From positions 558,001 to 622,000 of the forward strand of contig CAVVUC010000002.1 of assembly GCA_963751395.1 (NCBI GenBank): 64,000 nt of DNA, read 5' to 3'. This DNA comes from CAVVUC01 sp963751395 (GTDB lineage Bacteria > Verrucomicrobiota > Verrucomicrobiia > Chthoniobacterales > Chthoniobacteraceae). Positions 33,454-41,795 of the stretch are shown here, piece by piece. The first letter of the stretch is position 1. Every line of letters begins with the position of its first letter. The notes beneath the pieces were generated by a model that saw only the letters and a list, made by a program, of their open reading frames with translations, was not told the origin of the DNA and did no database searches. The position numbers and the translations under genes are program-made.

Positions 33454-34965
33454 ATGGATCCAAACACCCAGCCTCGCCGAAGCATTCCGCCCGCTCGTCC
33501 GAAGGTCCATCGGATCGCACGAATCGCGGACAATGCCCCCTGCCCGGATCCGGCAGGATCGGTGGTGTTTCTCGTGGGCCTGCTCTTGACGGGACTTTTT
33601 CTACAAGGCTCGATGCCTTCCGCCGTTGCGCGTTTTGCCGCGATCGGCACAGGCGTGAGCCTCGCGGCGAGCATCTTCCTCGATGCGCGTCACGGCTTGC
33701 GCAATCTCGTGCGCGCGGATTTGCTCGCACTGGTTTCGCTATATTATTTGTCTTTCTTCGAGTTCCTGTTTCCGCAGCCGAACTTCATCACGATGGTCGA
33801 TCTGCCCTCGACCTTTCGCGGAGTGACAGCATGTCTGTATGGTTATGCCGGCCTCGTCATTGGCCGGCACTTGCTGCGCACCCGCCGCCAGCCCTTCAAG
33901 GAACTTCTCACAACTCCGGTTTCGACGGCACTCATCCTGACCCTGCTCATCGTGAGCTTTTGTATCGGATTTTCCTACATGCTGGCCTGCTCGAATTACA
34001 ACCCGATGCTGATGGTTTGGTGGTTTCTCGAACCGCGCTTTTCGCAGCCCTGGAGCCGCATGGCGCTCGGCGATGCCAAGGCGATGTTTCACGAACTGGA
34101 GATGTGTCTCTTCCTTGTCCCCCCTCTGGCTGGCGTGATCCTCGCGCGGCGGAAGCGATACTCCATCCTCAGCCTGCTTGTGACCGTCTTCGCGTCTGGC
34201 TTTGTCTTGTTCTACCGCTTCTGCAACGGCACTCGTTACTATGTGGCCGCCTATCTCATTACGATGCTGGCGGGTTTCGCCTTCGCCGCGTCGGCGAAAC
34301 AATTCAAGGAAGTCATCATCGCGGCGATCAGCGCGGGCGCGATCATGCTGATCTCGACGGTTCTGATGCTTGAATTTCGTAACATCGGACTGCACGATTT
34401 TCTCGCGAACAAACATCAGAAGTACGAACGGACGGATGAGCCGGAGCAAACACTCTTGGTCGATTTCAATCTTTATGTCATCTGCCGCATCACAGATACT
34501 TTCCCGCGTCAGCGTCCTTATCTCGGCTGGGAGATTCCTTATCTCGCCATCATCCGGCCCGTGCCACGCGCGCTCTGGCCGGCCAAGCCGCAGGGCATGA
34601 GTTTCCCGATCGAGGACGTGATCGGCGCGAGAGGATGGACGGTCGCGGCGACTTTCGTCGGCGAGGCTTACATGGCCGGGGGATGTCTGTGGGTTTTCAT
34701 GGTCGCCTGCGGGCTCGGGATGCTGGCGCGATGGTGGAATCTGCTCGCCTCACCCCGCAACTCGGAGTTCGGCGTGCTCGTCTATTCCTCGGGGTTTTTT
34801 GCGGCAGCCATTGCCATGCGCAGCATTCTCGTTTTGAGTACCGGCGCTGCTGCCATCGGTGCTCACCATCGTCGCAGGATTTCTCCTCATTCGTCGCAAC
34901 TCGCGACGCCGGCCACTCCCTGCGCCGGCCAGGCATCCTGTGCCCACAAAGTCCTGACGCGCTGA
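33454..34965 (+). CDS. Polytopic membrane protein, probable O-antigen polymerase (Wzy-like)
   Basis: A 503-residue protein with about ten to twelve hydrophobic segments and a large soluble loop near 300-390 (FLANKHQKYERTDEPEQTLL...PRQRPYLGWEIPYLAIIRPVPRALWP), as in Wzy/EpsG-type polymerases. Assignment rests on topology and context. After about residue 465 the frame becomes polar and unlikely (GAHHRRRISPHSSQLATPA), while another frame continues as a hydrophobic helix (ALLPSVLTIVAGFLLIRR) ending at 34957. A 1-nt deletion near 34845 is therefore possible. The stop overlaps the next ATG (TGATG). Confidence 0.7.
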   Translation: MDPNTQPRRSIPPARPKVHRIARIADNAPCPDPAGSVVFLVGLLLTGLFLQGSMPSAVARFAAIGTGVSLAASIFLDARHGLRNLVRADLLALVSLYYLSFFEFLFPQPNFITMVDLPSTFRGVTACLYGYAGLVIGRHLLRTRRQPFKELLTTPVSTALILTLLIVSFCIGFSYMLACSNYNPMLMVWWFLEPRFSQPWSRMALGDAKAMFHELEMCLFLVPPLAGVILARRKRYSILSLLVTVFASGFVLFYRFCNGTRYYVAAYLITMLAGFAFAASAKQFKEVIIAAISAGAIMLISTVLMLEFRNIGLHDFLANKHQKYERTDEPEQTLLVDFNLYVICRITDTFPRQRPYLGWEIPYLAIIRPVPRALWPAKPQGMSFPIEDVIGARGWTVAATFVGEAYMAGGCLWVFMVACGLGMLARWWNLLASPRNSEFGVLVYSSGFFAAAIAMRSILVLSTGAAAIGAHHRRRISPHSSQLATPATPCAGQASCAHKVLTR

Positions 34966-36146
34966 TGCATCTTGTCGTCATCTTCGAGAACATTGGCGGC
35001 TATCACGCGGCGCGTTTGCGTGCTGCGCAAAAAGCGTGCGCCGCGCGCGGCTGGCGCTTCACGGCGATGCAGATCACAAACGCGCAAAACGAGCATCCGT
35101 GGGGCGAACTGGACGCAGAGGCGAGCTCGTTTTCCACCATCACCATCCTCCCGCGTGCGAACGCCCGCGGCAAATTGACCGAGAGGGAGATGCACGCAAG
35201 CGGCGCGCGCATGGCGGAGGTGCTCGACGATCTTCGCCCCGACGCCGTGGCGATTCCCGGCTGGGGTTTCGCCTACTCGCGTGCCGCATTGCGCTGGTGC
35301 AGGCGGCGGCACGCATTGGCGATTTTGATGAGTGAGAGTAAATGGGATGACGAACCGCGCACGGTGTGGAAAGAGTTTTTCAAGTCGCATCTGTATGTGA
35401 AAAAGTTCGACGGTGCCTTGGTCGGCGCGGAATCCCATCGCGATTACCTCGTGAAACTGGGCTTCCCGCGTGGACGCATATTCACCGGCTACGACGTCGT
35501 GGACAACGATTACTTCACCCGCCACGCCGATGCCGCGCGGGCGCAACCTTCGCTCGCTCGCGCCCGCCAGCGCATGATTCCTGAGCGCCCTTACTTTCTC
35601 GCCGTCACGCGTCTTATACCGCGCAAAAACGTGCCATACCTCATTCGCGCGTATGTCGTGTATCGCGCGCAGGCCGGTGGTGATCCATGGGATTTGGTGA
35701 TTTGCGGCAGCGGCGTGGACGAGGCCAAACTGCGAGACTTGATAAGCGAAAACAAACTCGAACAGTGTGTGCATCTGCCCGGATTCGTGAGCTACCGCGA
35801 CATTGGGGACTGGTATGGATTGGCGGGCGCTTTCATTCATCCACCTCTGCAAGAACAATGGGGCCTCGTTGTCAACGAGGCCATGGCGGCGGCGCTCCCC
35901 GTGTTGGTTTCGGATCGCTGTGGCTGTTACCGTGAACTGGTTCAGCCGGTTGCGAGCGGTTTCAATCCACAGGATGCAGACGAACTCGCCGCCCTGATGT
36001 CGGGCCTTGGCAATGAGACAGACACGGCCGCGCTGGGATCCATCGCCCGCGCACATCTGCAGAAGCATTTCGCACCGGAACATTTCGCAGCGGGTTTGTT
36101 GAGTGCGACGGATGCCGCGACGACTTCAAACGTGTTATCCCTTTGA
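34965..36146 (+). CDS. Family-4 (GT-B) glycosyltransferase
   Basis: A 393-residue enzyme starting HLVVIFENIGGYHAARLRA. The C-terminal domain has YFLAVTRLIPRKNVPYLIRA, HLPGFVSYRDIGDWYGLAGA and EQWGLVVNEAMAAALPVLVS with the donor-binding Glu pair. The start ATG 34965 overlaps the polymerase stop, and the stop overlaps the next start (TTGA at 36143). Specificity unknown. Confidence 0.91.
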   Translation: MHLVVIFENIGGYHAARLRAAQKACAARGWRFTAMQITNAQNEHPWGELDAEASSFSTITILPRANARGKLTEREMHASGARMAEVLDDLRPDAVAIPGWGFAYSRAALRWCRRRHALAILMSESKWDDEPRTVWKEFFKSHLYVKKFDGALVGAESHRDYLVKLGFPRGRIFTGYDVVDNDYFTRHADAARAQPSLARARQRMIPERPYFLAVTRLIPRKNVPYLIRAYVVYRAQAGGDPWDLVICGSGVDEAKLRDLISENKLEQCVHLPGFVSYRDIGDWYGLAGAFIHPPLQEQWGLVVNEAMAAALPVLVSDRCGCYRELVQPVASGFNPQDADELAALMSGLGNETDTAALGSIARAHLQKHFAPEHFAAGLLSATDAATTSNVLSL

Positions 36147-37297
36147 CATCACGCCCGCCACTCTCCGTTGGATTCGTCATGTCCTCATTGAGCCGGCTGG
36201 GCGGCGGCCTTGTTTCCAGCGCTTCGCATCTGGCCCAAAGTCTCGCCCGGAAATCGAGGGTGAAAATCTTCGGATGGCTGGATGAATTCACTGAGGCGGA
36301 TGGTGCCGCATGGTTGCCACTCAATCCACAAGCCTTTCCCGTCAGCGGTCCGCACGCTTTCGGTTACGCGCCATCCTTGGGAAAAGCTTTGCGCACTGAC
36401 CCTGTAGATATCCTGCACACTCACGGACTATGGACTTATCCGTCCGTGGCGACGCGCCACGCGCACAAGCCTTATCTCGTGTCGGCTCACGGCATGCTGG
36501 ATGCCTGGGCCTTGCAAAACTCTCGCTGGAAAAAGCGGATGGCTGGCTGGTTCTTTGAAAACGCTCACTTGCGCCGCGCCGCGTGCCTGCACGCACTCTG
36601 CCCGGCGGAAGCAGAAGCCTTTCGCGCCTATGGTTTGACGAATCCCATCTGCGTCATTCCCAATGGCGTGGACCTGCCAGAGGAACTGGTGGAAGGCGAT
36701 CCCCCTTGGTCCAGGTCGATTCCTTCCGACCACAAAGTATTGCTTTACCTCGGACGACTCCATCCCAAGAAGGGTTTGTTGAACTTGCTCCACGCATGGT
36801 CAGACTCACAAAGCCACCCCTGGCATTTAGTCATCGCAGGATGGGATCAAGGAGGATACGAAACCGAACTGCGCGAGTTGACTCGCCGACTAGGTCTTGA
36901 AAAATCCGTTCACCTTTCCGGCCCGTTATTCGGAACATCCAAGTCCGCCGCGTATCGTGGTGCCGATGCTTTCATTCTTCCATCCTACAGTGAAGGCCTG
37001 CCGATGGTAGTCCTGGAAGCCTGGGCTTACTCAAAGGCCGTCCTTATGACCAGGGAGTGCAACCTGTCCATGGGTTTTGAAGCGCAAGCCGCACTTGAAA
37101 TCAGGCCCAGCCAGGATGGTATAGCAGAAGGTCTCCGTAGTTTGTTTTCCATCAAGGATGAAGCTCGTGAAAAGATGGGGTTGCGTGGAAAGGAGCTGGT
37201 CGCCACGCATTTTAATTGGGTGACGATCGCCGACCAGATGCATGCCGTTTATGAATGGGTTCTCGGCGGCGGCAAACCCTCTTCAATTCTTGAATGA
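36143..37297 (+). CDS. Family-4 (GT-B) glycosyltransferase
   Basis: A 384-residue enzyme. The N-terminus contains LGGGLVSSASHLAQSLAR and DILHTHGLWTYPS; the C-terminal domain has LLYLGRLHPKKGLLNLLHAW and ADAFILPSYSEGLPMVVLEAWA. I use TTG 36143, which overlaps the preceding stop; ATG 36179 is the next candidate. From about 36600 to 37300 the base composition becomes slightly less GC-rich than in the genes before it. The stop overlaps the start of a broken hydrolase gene (ATGA). Confidence 0.9.
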   Translation: MTSRPPLSVGFVMSSLSRLGGGLVSSASHLAQSLARKSRVKIFGWLDEFTEADGAAWLPLNPQAFPVSGPHAFGYAPSLGKALRTDPVDILHTHGLWTYPSVATRHAHKPYLVSAHGMLDAWALQNSRWKKRMAGWFFENAHLRRAACLHALCPAEAEAFRAYGLTNPICVIPNGVDLPEELVEGDPPWSRSIPSDHKVLLYLGRLHPKKGLLNLLHAWSDSQSHPWHLVIAGWDQGGYETELRELTRRLGLEKSVHLSGPLFGTSKSAAYRGADAFILPSYSEGLPMVVLEAWAYSKAVLMTRECNLSMGFEAQAALEIRPSQDGIAEGLRSLFSIKDEAREKMGLRGKELVATHFNWVTIADQMHAVYEWVLGGGKPSSILE

Positions 37298-37566
37298 AAA
37301 CCGTCACCAAAATTACCGTCTCTGCTCTTGTCCCTCTTCTTGGAATCGAAGCGGGTCTCCGCTCGATAGGTGGCTTTGGTAATCCTGCTTTGCTGGAGAA
37401 TGACCCAGATATGGGTTACCTGTTCAGAGCGGAACAAAATGTTCATCGCCTTGGTCGCACGATTAAGATCAACAGATTTCACCAATGTTCGGATGAAGCT
37501 GCCCCGCTGCCTATTTGTCGGAGATTCTGTCACGTTCGGCGGCGCCCCTTTTGATCAAAAAGAGAT
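37294..37566 (+). pseudogene. Truncated, frameshifted SGNH/GDSL hydrolase
   Basis: The ATG at 37294 overlaps the preceding stop. The first frame gives a membrane-anchor-like start, then NPALLENDPDMGYLFRAEQN and GRTIKINRF. Near 37500 the sense switches frame, where LPRCLFVGDSVTFGGAPFDQ contains the block-I catalytic motif GDS of SGNH hydrolases. The gene then ends abruptly against the minus-strand ATPase at 37569, with the rest of the hydrolase missing. It probably was an acyl- or deacetylase of the polysaccharide cluster. Confidence 0.72.
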
Positions 37567-37568
37567 CT

Positions 37569-39926
37569 TTATGAGGTTCCGCGAAACATCAGCAGCCGCA
37601 GGCCGTTCAAGCAGACGAGCACGGTGCTGCCTTCGTGGCCGATCACGCCCAGCGTGAGCGGCAGGTTCAGGCCGAGCGCGGAGGCGATGAGGACGACGAT
37701 CACGCCCATCGCGAACGCGAGGTTCTGGTAAACCACACGCCGCGCGTTGCGGCTCAAGCCGATCGCAAAGGCGACGTTGTGCAGGTTGTTGCTCATCAAG
37801 ACGACATCGGCGGTTTCCATCGCCACATCGGTGCCGGCGGCTCCCATCGCGATGCCGACGCTGGCCGCCGCGAGCGCGGGGGCGTCGTTCACGCCGTCGC
37901 CGACCATGGCCACGACGTCGTGTTGCTTCATCGATTTCACGAGCGCCATTTTTTCCTCCGGGCGCAACTCGGCGTGTACCTCGTCGATGCCCGCCTGCCG
38001 CGCGATGGCCTCGGCGACGTGGCGGTTGTCGCCGGTCATCATCACCACGCGCTTGACGCCGATCTTCCTCAGTTCTCGCACCGCTTCCGGCGCGTCGGCG
38101 CGCAGCACGTCGGCAATGGCGATGACGCCGAGAAAATGCGCCGTCGTTTTGTCCTGATCGAGCCGCGCAACGATCACCGCGGTCTTGCCGTCGCGCTGGA
38201 ATTCGCGCATGTGCTCCACGGCTGCCTGCGGGTCGGTGCAGGGGAACTTTTCAAAAAACCGTTCGTTGCCAACGCCGATGCGCTGGCCGTTGACCACCGC
38301 GCTCGCGCCCTGGCCGGAGACGGACTGGAAACCGGCACACTCGTCGATCGCAATTCCACGGCGTTTGCACTCGGCGACGATCGCCTGGGCGAGGGGATGC
38401 TCTGAGCGCGCTTCCACGGTGGCGGCAAGCTGAAGGGCGTCCTGCTCATTGCTTGCGAAGATATCCGTGACCCGCGGCTTTCCTTCGGTGAGCGTGCCGG
38501 TCTTGTCGAAGACGACGACCTTCACATCGGCGGTTCGTTCAAGATGCGCCCCGCCTTTGAAGAGTACGCCGCGCCGCGCCGCGCCGCCGATGGCCGATAA
38601 AATCGATGCCGGCGTGCTGATGATGAGCGCGCACGGAGACGCGACCACCATCACGGTCATGGCGCGGTAGAAAATCGCGTCGAAAGATCCGCCTCCCATG
38701 AGAAGCGGCACGAGGATCAGCGCCAGCGTGAAACCGATGACGCCCATCGCGTAGTATTGTTCCGCGCGGTCGAGCCAGCGCTGCGTCTCCGCCTTTTCGC
38801 TCTGCGCCTCCTCGACCATTTGAATCAACCGCGCAATGGTCGAATCCTTCGCGAGCTTCTTCACGCTCACCTCGATCGCGCCGGTCTGGTTGATCGTGCC
38901 GGCGAACACGCTGTCGCCGACATGCTTGCTGACGGGCATCGACTCGCCGGTGAGCGACGATTCGTCGAGCGTGCTGTGGCCTTCGATCACCGCGCCGTCA
39001 AGCGGGACACGCTCGCCGGGACGCACAATCAAGCGATCGCCGATGACGAGGTCATCGATGGGCAGCGAGACGGTCTGGCCGTCGCGCCGCACCAGGGCCT
39101 TGTCGGGACGCAACTGCATGAGCGCGTGAATCGCCTTCCGCGTGCGCTCCATGGCGTAATGCTGGAGCACGTTTGAAAGCGAAAACAGAAAGAGCAGCAT
39201 CGCGCCTTCGAGCGGATGATCGACGTACGCTGCGCCGAGAGCCGCGAGCACCATGAGGAGATCGACGTCGATGGTGGCGTTGCGCAGCGACTGCCAGCTC
39301 GCCTGCACGCCGAAGAATCCGCCAGTGACGTAGGCGAGGAAAAAGAGGACGTGAGTCGCGAATTGCGGCATCCCGGTTTTCTCGCCGATAAAAGCCGCCG
39401 AGAGAAAAACCAGCGTGGCGGCTGTGAAGACGATTTCGAGCCGCTCGCCGGTGAACCAGTGTTTGAGCCACTGGCCGAGTGTGGCCGGCTTTGCGGCGGA
39501 GAGTGATTCGGGCAACTCGTAAGTGCGAACCGGTGCTCCGGTTTTCCGAACCTCCTCCAGCACGCGATCCGCTGGCAGTGTTGCCTCGTCGAACGTGACG
39601 CTCATGATTCCGCCAATGAAAGTCGCCGTCGCGTGGCGGATGCCGGGGATTTTTTGCGCACGCGCCTCAAGCTTCATCGCGCACGCTTCGCATGCCCTGC
39701 CCGCGAGCCGCATCGTGCATCTCTCGAAATGCCGGTGGAGTTGCGGCACGACTTCGCGCGCCACTTCTTCGACTTCGGCTTCGGAGATGTCGGCAGGATT
39801 GTACGCGAGCACAACGGACGGCCCGGCTTCGTTGACTTCCGCGGCAACGATGCCGCGATGGCTCATCAACTTTTCGGCGTCCGCAAGGCAGAGACCGTTG
39901 TCTTCGTGTCGTTCGTTATCGCTCAT
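37569..39926 (-). CDS. Heavy-metal P-type ATPase, P1B-4-like (SPC motif)
   Basis: A 785-residue metal exporter. The transmembrane motif is SPC (VVASPCALIISTP) and the last helices carry HEGSTVLVCLNGLRLL; SPC with HEG(G/S)T is the mark of P1B-4 pumps such as CoaT/CtpD, which move Co, Fe or related divalent ions. Also seen: TGES, DKTGTLTEG (phosphorylated Asp), SEHPLA and GDGVNDAPAL. The N-terminus has two HMA-like domains; only the second keeps a CxxC (GRACEACAMKLE). ATG 39926 is preferred; the frame is open 24 nt further upstream. The metal is not proven. Confidence 0.92.
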   Translation of the reverse strand: MSDNERHEDNGLCLADAEKLMSHRGIVAAEVNEAGPSVVLAYNPADISEAEVEEVAREVVPQLHRHFERCTMRLAGRACEACAMKLEARAQKIPGIRHATATFIGGIMSVTFDEATLPADRVLEEVRKTGAPVRTYELPESLSAAKPATLGQWLKHWFTGERLEIVFTAATLVFLSAAFIGEKTGMPQFATHVLFFLAYVTGGFFGVQASWQSLRNATIDVDLLMVLAALGAAYVDHPLEGAMLLFLFSLSNVLQHYAMERTRKAIHALMQLRPDKALVRRDGQTVSLPIDDLVIGDRLIVRPGERVPLDGAVIEGHSTLDESSLTGESMPVSKHVGDSVFAGTINQTGAIEVSVKKLAKDSTIARLIQMVEEAQSEKAETQRWLDRAEQYYAMGVIGFTLALILVPLLMGGGSFDAIFYRAMTVMVVASPCALIISTPASILSAIGGAARRGVLFKGGAHLERTADVKVVVFDKTGTLTEGKPRVTDIFASNEQDALQLAATVEARSEHPLAQAIVAECKRRGIAIDECAGFQSVSGQGASAVVNGQRIGVGNERFFEKFPCTDPQAAVEHMREFQRDGKTAVIVARLDQDKTTAHFLGVIAIADVLRADAPEAVRELRKIGVKRVVMMTGDNRHVAEAIARQAGIDEVHAELRPEEKMALVKSMKQHDVVAMVGDGVNDAPALAAASVGIAMGAAGTDVAMETADVVLMSNNLHNVAFAIGLSRNARRVVYQNLAFAMGVIVVLIASALGLNLPLTLGVIGHEGSTVLVCLNGLRLLMFRGTS

Positions 39927-40049
39927 CGGGTTTTTTGTCGCACAGTCCAATCAACATGGCACCACCGATCTTGTAAAATGTGTGCTGCGTTTTGTCCCTC
40001 GAAAAAGGGGTTTGCAGCGTCGCGGGGCTGAATTCATCTTCACGGGCGA

Positions 40050-41276
40050 ATGAATACCGGATTCCTCGACAAATTGATCGAACGCATCGGGCGCGTCGGG
40101 CCGGAGGATGTGCAGAACTATCTGGTGCGGCTCGCGCGTGAGAAGGGTTTTCTCGAGACGATCTTCAACGCCATTCATGAAGGCGTGATCGTGACGGACG
40201 AAAGGGGGCGCATCAATTTCTTGAACCAGGCGGCGTGCGATTTGTTCGGGCTGCAGCGTGAACATTGCCTCGGCAAGCCGCTTTCCGAAAGGGTCCGCGG
40301 GCTGGACTGGGATTCGCTCGTCGCCTCGGAGAGAATCGTGAGCCGCGACATGGAGGTGTTTTATCCGCGGAACCGGTTTCTGAATTTCTACGTCGTGCCA
40401 CTGAACATCACGAAGCCGGAAACCGGAAACCGGAAACCGGAAAGGAAAAGACAGGCGGCGCGCGCATCCGCTTCGCCACTCCTGGGCTACGCGATCATCC
40501 TGCGCGACATCACCGAGAGCCGCCGCTCCACGGCGGAGACGATCGAGTCGGAGCGTTTGTCCGCGCTCACGCTGCTCGCGGCGGGTGTTGCGCATGAGGT
40601 GGGGAATCCGCTGAACTCCCTTCACATTCATCTCCAGCTCATGGAGCGCAAAGTGCGGAAGCTGCCGGAGCGCGCCCGCGAGGACCTGGACGAGTCCATT
40701 CGCATCGCGAAGGAGGAAATCAAGAGGCTCGACGACATCGTGAACCAGTTTCTGCGCGCCATCCGGCAGGCGCCGCTGAACCGTCAACCCGAGAACATCA
40801 ACCACATTCTGCACGAGTCGCTGGCGTTCCTCGCGCCGGAAATCAAGGACCGCGACATCCTTGTCGAGCAGGAGCTGCGCTCCGACCTGCCGTTGATCGA
40901 CGTCGATCGCAACCAGCTCAAGCAGGCGATCTACAACGTGACCAAGAACAGCATCCAGGCGATGAAGAGCGAAGGCATCCTGCACATCAAGACCGACGCG
41001 GATGACAGCCACGTCTCGATCCAGTTCAAGGACACCGGCGGCGGAATCTCGCCGGAGAACATGAGCAAGATCTTCGATCCCTATTTCACGACGAAGGCGT
41101 CGGGCTCGGGCCTGGGCCTGTTGATCGTGCGGCGCATCGTCCGCGAGCACGGCGGCGAAATCGACATCATCAACGACGAAGGCCGAGGCATCACGCTCAC
41201 GATCCGCCTGCCGCGCCACGATCAGAGGGTGCGGATGCTGGAGGGAGGGGAAGTGAACCGGCAGGACGGGAGATGA
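40050..41276 (+). CDS. PAS-domain histidine kinase (NtrB/AtoS-like), with a 7-bp repeat in the coding sequence
   Basis: A 408-residue soluble kinase. A PAS domain spans about 33-160 (AIHEGVIVTDERGRINFLNQ ... GYAIILRDITE). The H box is His182 (GVAHEVGNPLNSL), and the ATPase has NVTKNSIQAM, KDTGGGIS and SGLGLLIVRRIV. Within the PAS domain, residues 123-132 (KPETGNRKPE region) are encoded by four CCGGAAA heptamers (40416-40443), an insertion that most PAS domains lack. It is probably the partner of the sigma-54 activator at 42719, now separated from it by an acquired-looking nuclease island. Confidence 0.92.
   Translation: MNTGFLDKLIERIGRVGPEDVQNYLVRLAREKGFLETIFNAIHEGVIVTDERGRINFLNQAACDLFGLQREHCLGKPLSERVRGLDWDSLVASERIVSRDMEVFYPRNRFLNFYVVPLNITKPETGNRKPERKRQAARASASPLLGYAIILRDITESRRSTAETIESERLSALTLLAAGVAHEVGNPLNSLHIHLQLMERKVRKLPERAREDLDESIRIAKEEIKRLDDIVNQFLRAIRQAPLNRQPENINHILHESLAFLAPEIKDRDILVEQELRSDLPLIDVDRNQLKQAIYNVTKNSIQAMKSEGILHIKTDADDSHVSIQFKDTGGGISPENMSKIFDPYFTTKASGSGLGLLIVRRIVREHGGEIDIINDEGRGITLTIRLPRHDQRVRMLEGGEVNRQDGR
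40416..40443 (+). repeat. (CCGGAAA)x4 heptamer repeat inside a kinase gene
   Basis: Four perfect tandem copies of CCGGAAA, 28 bp. Because 7 is not a multiple of 3, gain or loss of one copy would shift the kinase frame within the PAS domain, before the H box. A phase-variation role is an inference; the repeat count is low. Confidence 0.9.
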
Positions 41277-41368
41277 GTTGATTCGTCCCTCGAAGGCAAG
41301 GCGCTCGAAATCTCCGGACATGCAAAATTGAGTCGCCCTTTTCGAAGGCGACCTTGTAGAAAGCAATC

Positions 41369-41593
41369 GTGGCACTGGAAAACTTTCCTTCATTCATCAA
41401 GAACAGCTACGAGATCCACGAATGGCGTCACGCGTCCGCCATTCTTCAGGCGGATTTTCCTGGCGAATACACAGACATTTGTGACGTGTCTTTGCGACTC
41501 GGCTTGAGAAAAGCGCAATTTTCACTGGCGGCGGGACGCAAGAGTGATGTTGTAAACGAGATCGATTTAACTGAAGTGAGTCATTCAAAATAG
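41369..41593 (+). pseudogene. N-terminal fragment of a BglII-family restriction endonuclease
   Basis: A 74-codon frame from GTG 41369. The segment NSYEIHEWRHASAILQADFP and the following EYTDICDV...LRLGLRKAQF..GGRKS-like stretch recall the N-terminus of BglII-type endonucleases (pfam Endonuc-BglII), which normally exceed 180 residues. The catalytic part is missing; after NEID the frame runs into LTEVSHSK and stops. I read it as a truncated gene. The assignment is from memory of the family pattern and needs a profile search. Confidence 0.5.
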
Positions 41594-41600
41594 AATTCAA

Positions 41601-41795
41601 ATGAATGCCGTAATAATTGAGATTAGAGGTGGTGTTGTTCAGGCCGCATACGGTGACGCGCCGTTAGACTTGGTGATTGTGGATTGGGACGAAGAAGACT
41701 CCCCTTCCGATCGGCATGTTGCTTTCAATTTCTCAATAAGCTCCCTTAGTGACTTACCTATCGAGACTCGCAACGCGCTTTGTAACATCGCATGA
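41601..41795 (+). CDS. Small acidic protein of unknown function, coupled to a PLD-type nuclease
   Basis: A 64-residue protein with about eleven Asp/Glu and few basic residues: IIEIRGGVVQAAYGDAPLDL then VIVDWDEEDSPSDRHVAF. The first half looks like a beta-strand pair. The stop overlaps the start of the nuclease gene (ATGA at 41792-41795), so synthesis is coupled. An inhibitor or specificity role is possible; equally it may be an unrelated passenger since similar small proteins occur elsewhere without nucleases, as far as I recall. Confidence 0.6.
   Translation: MNAVIIEIRGGVVQAAYGDAPLDLVIVDWDEEDSPSDRHVAFNFSISSLSDLPIETRNALCNIA

Noticed and set aside
41332..41352. Hairpin GTCGCC...GGCGAC considered as a terminator of the kinase gene
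   Set aside because: Stem of only six base pairs and no T-run after it, so a Rho-independent terminator is not supported.
39951..41393. A 480-codon minus-strand open frame
   Set aside because: Antisense to the PAS kinase with the conserved H, N and G boxes.
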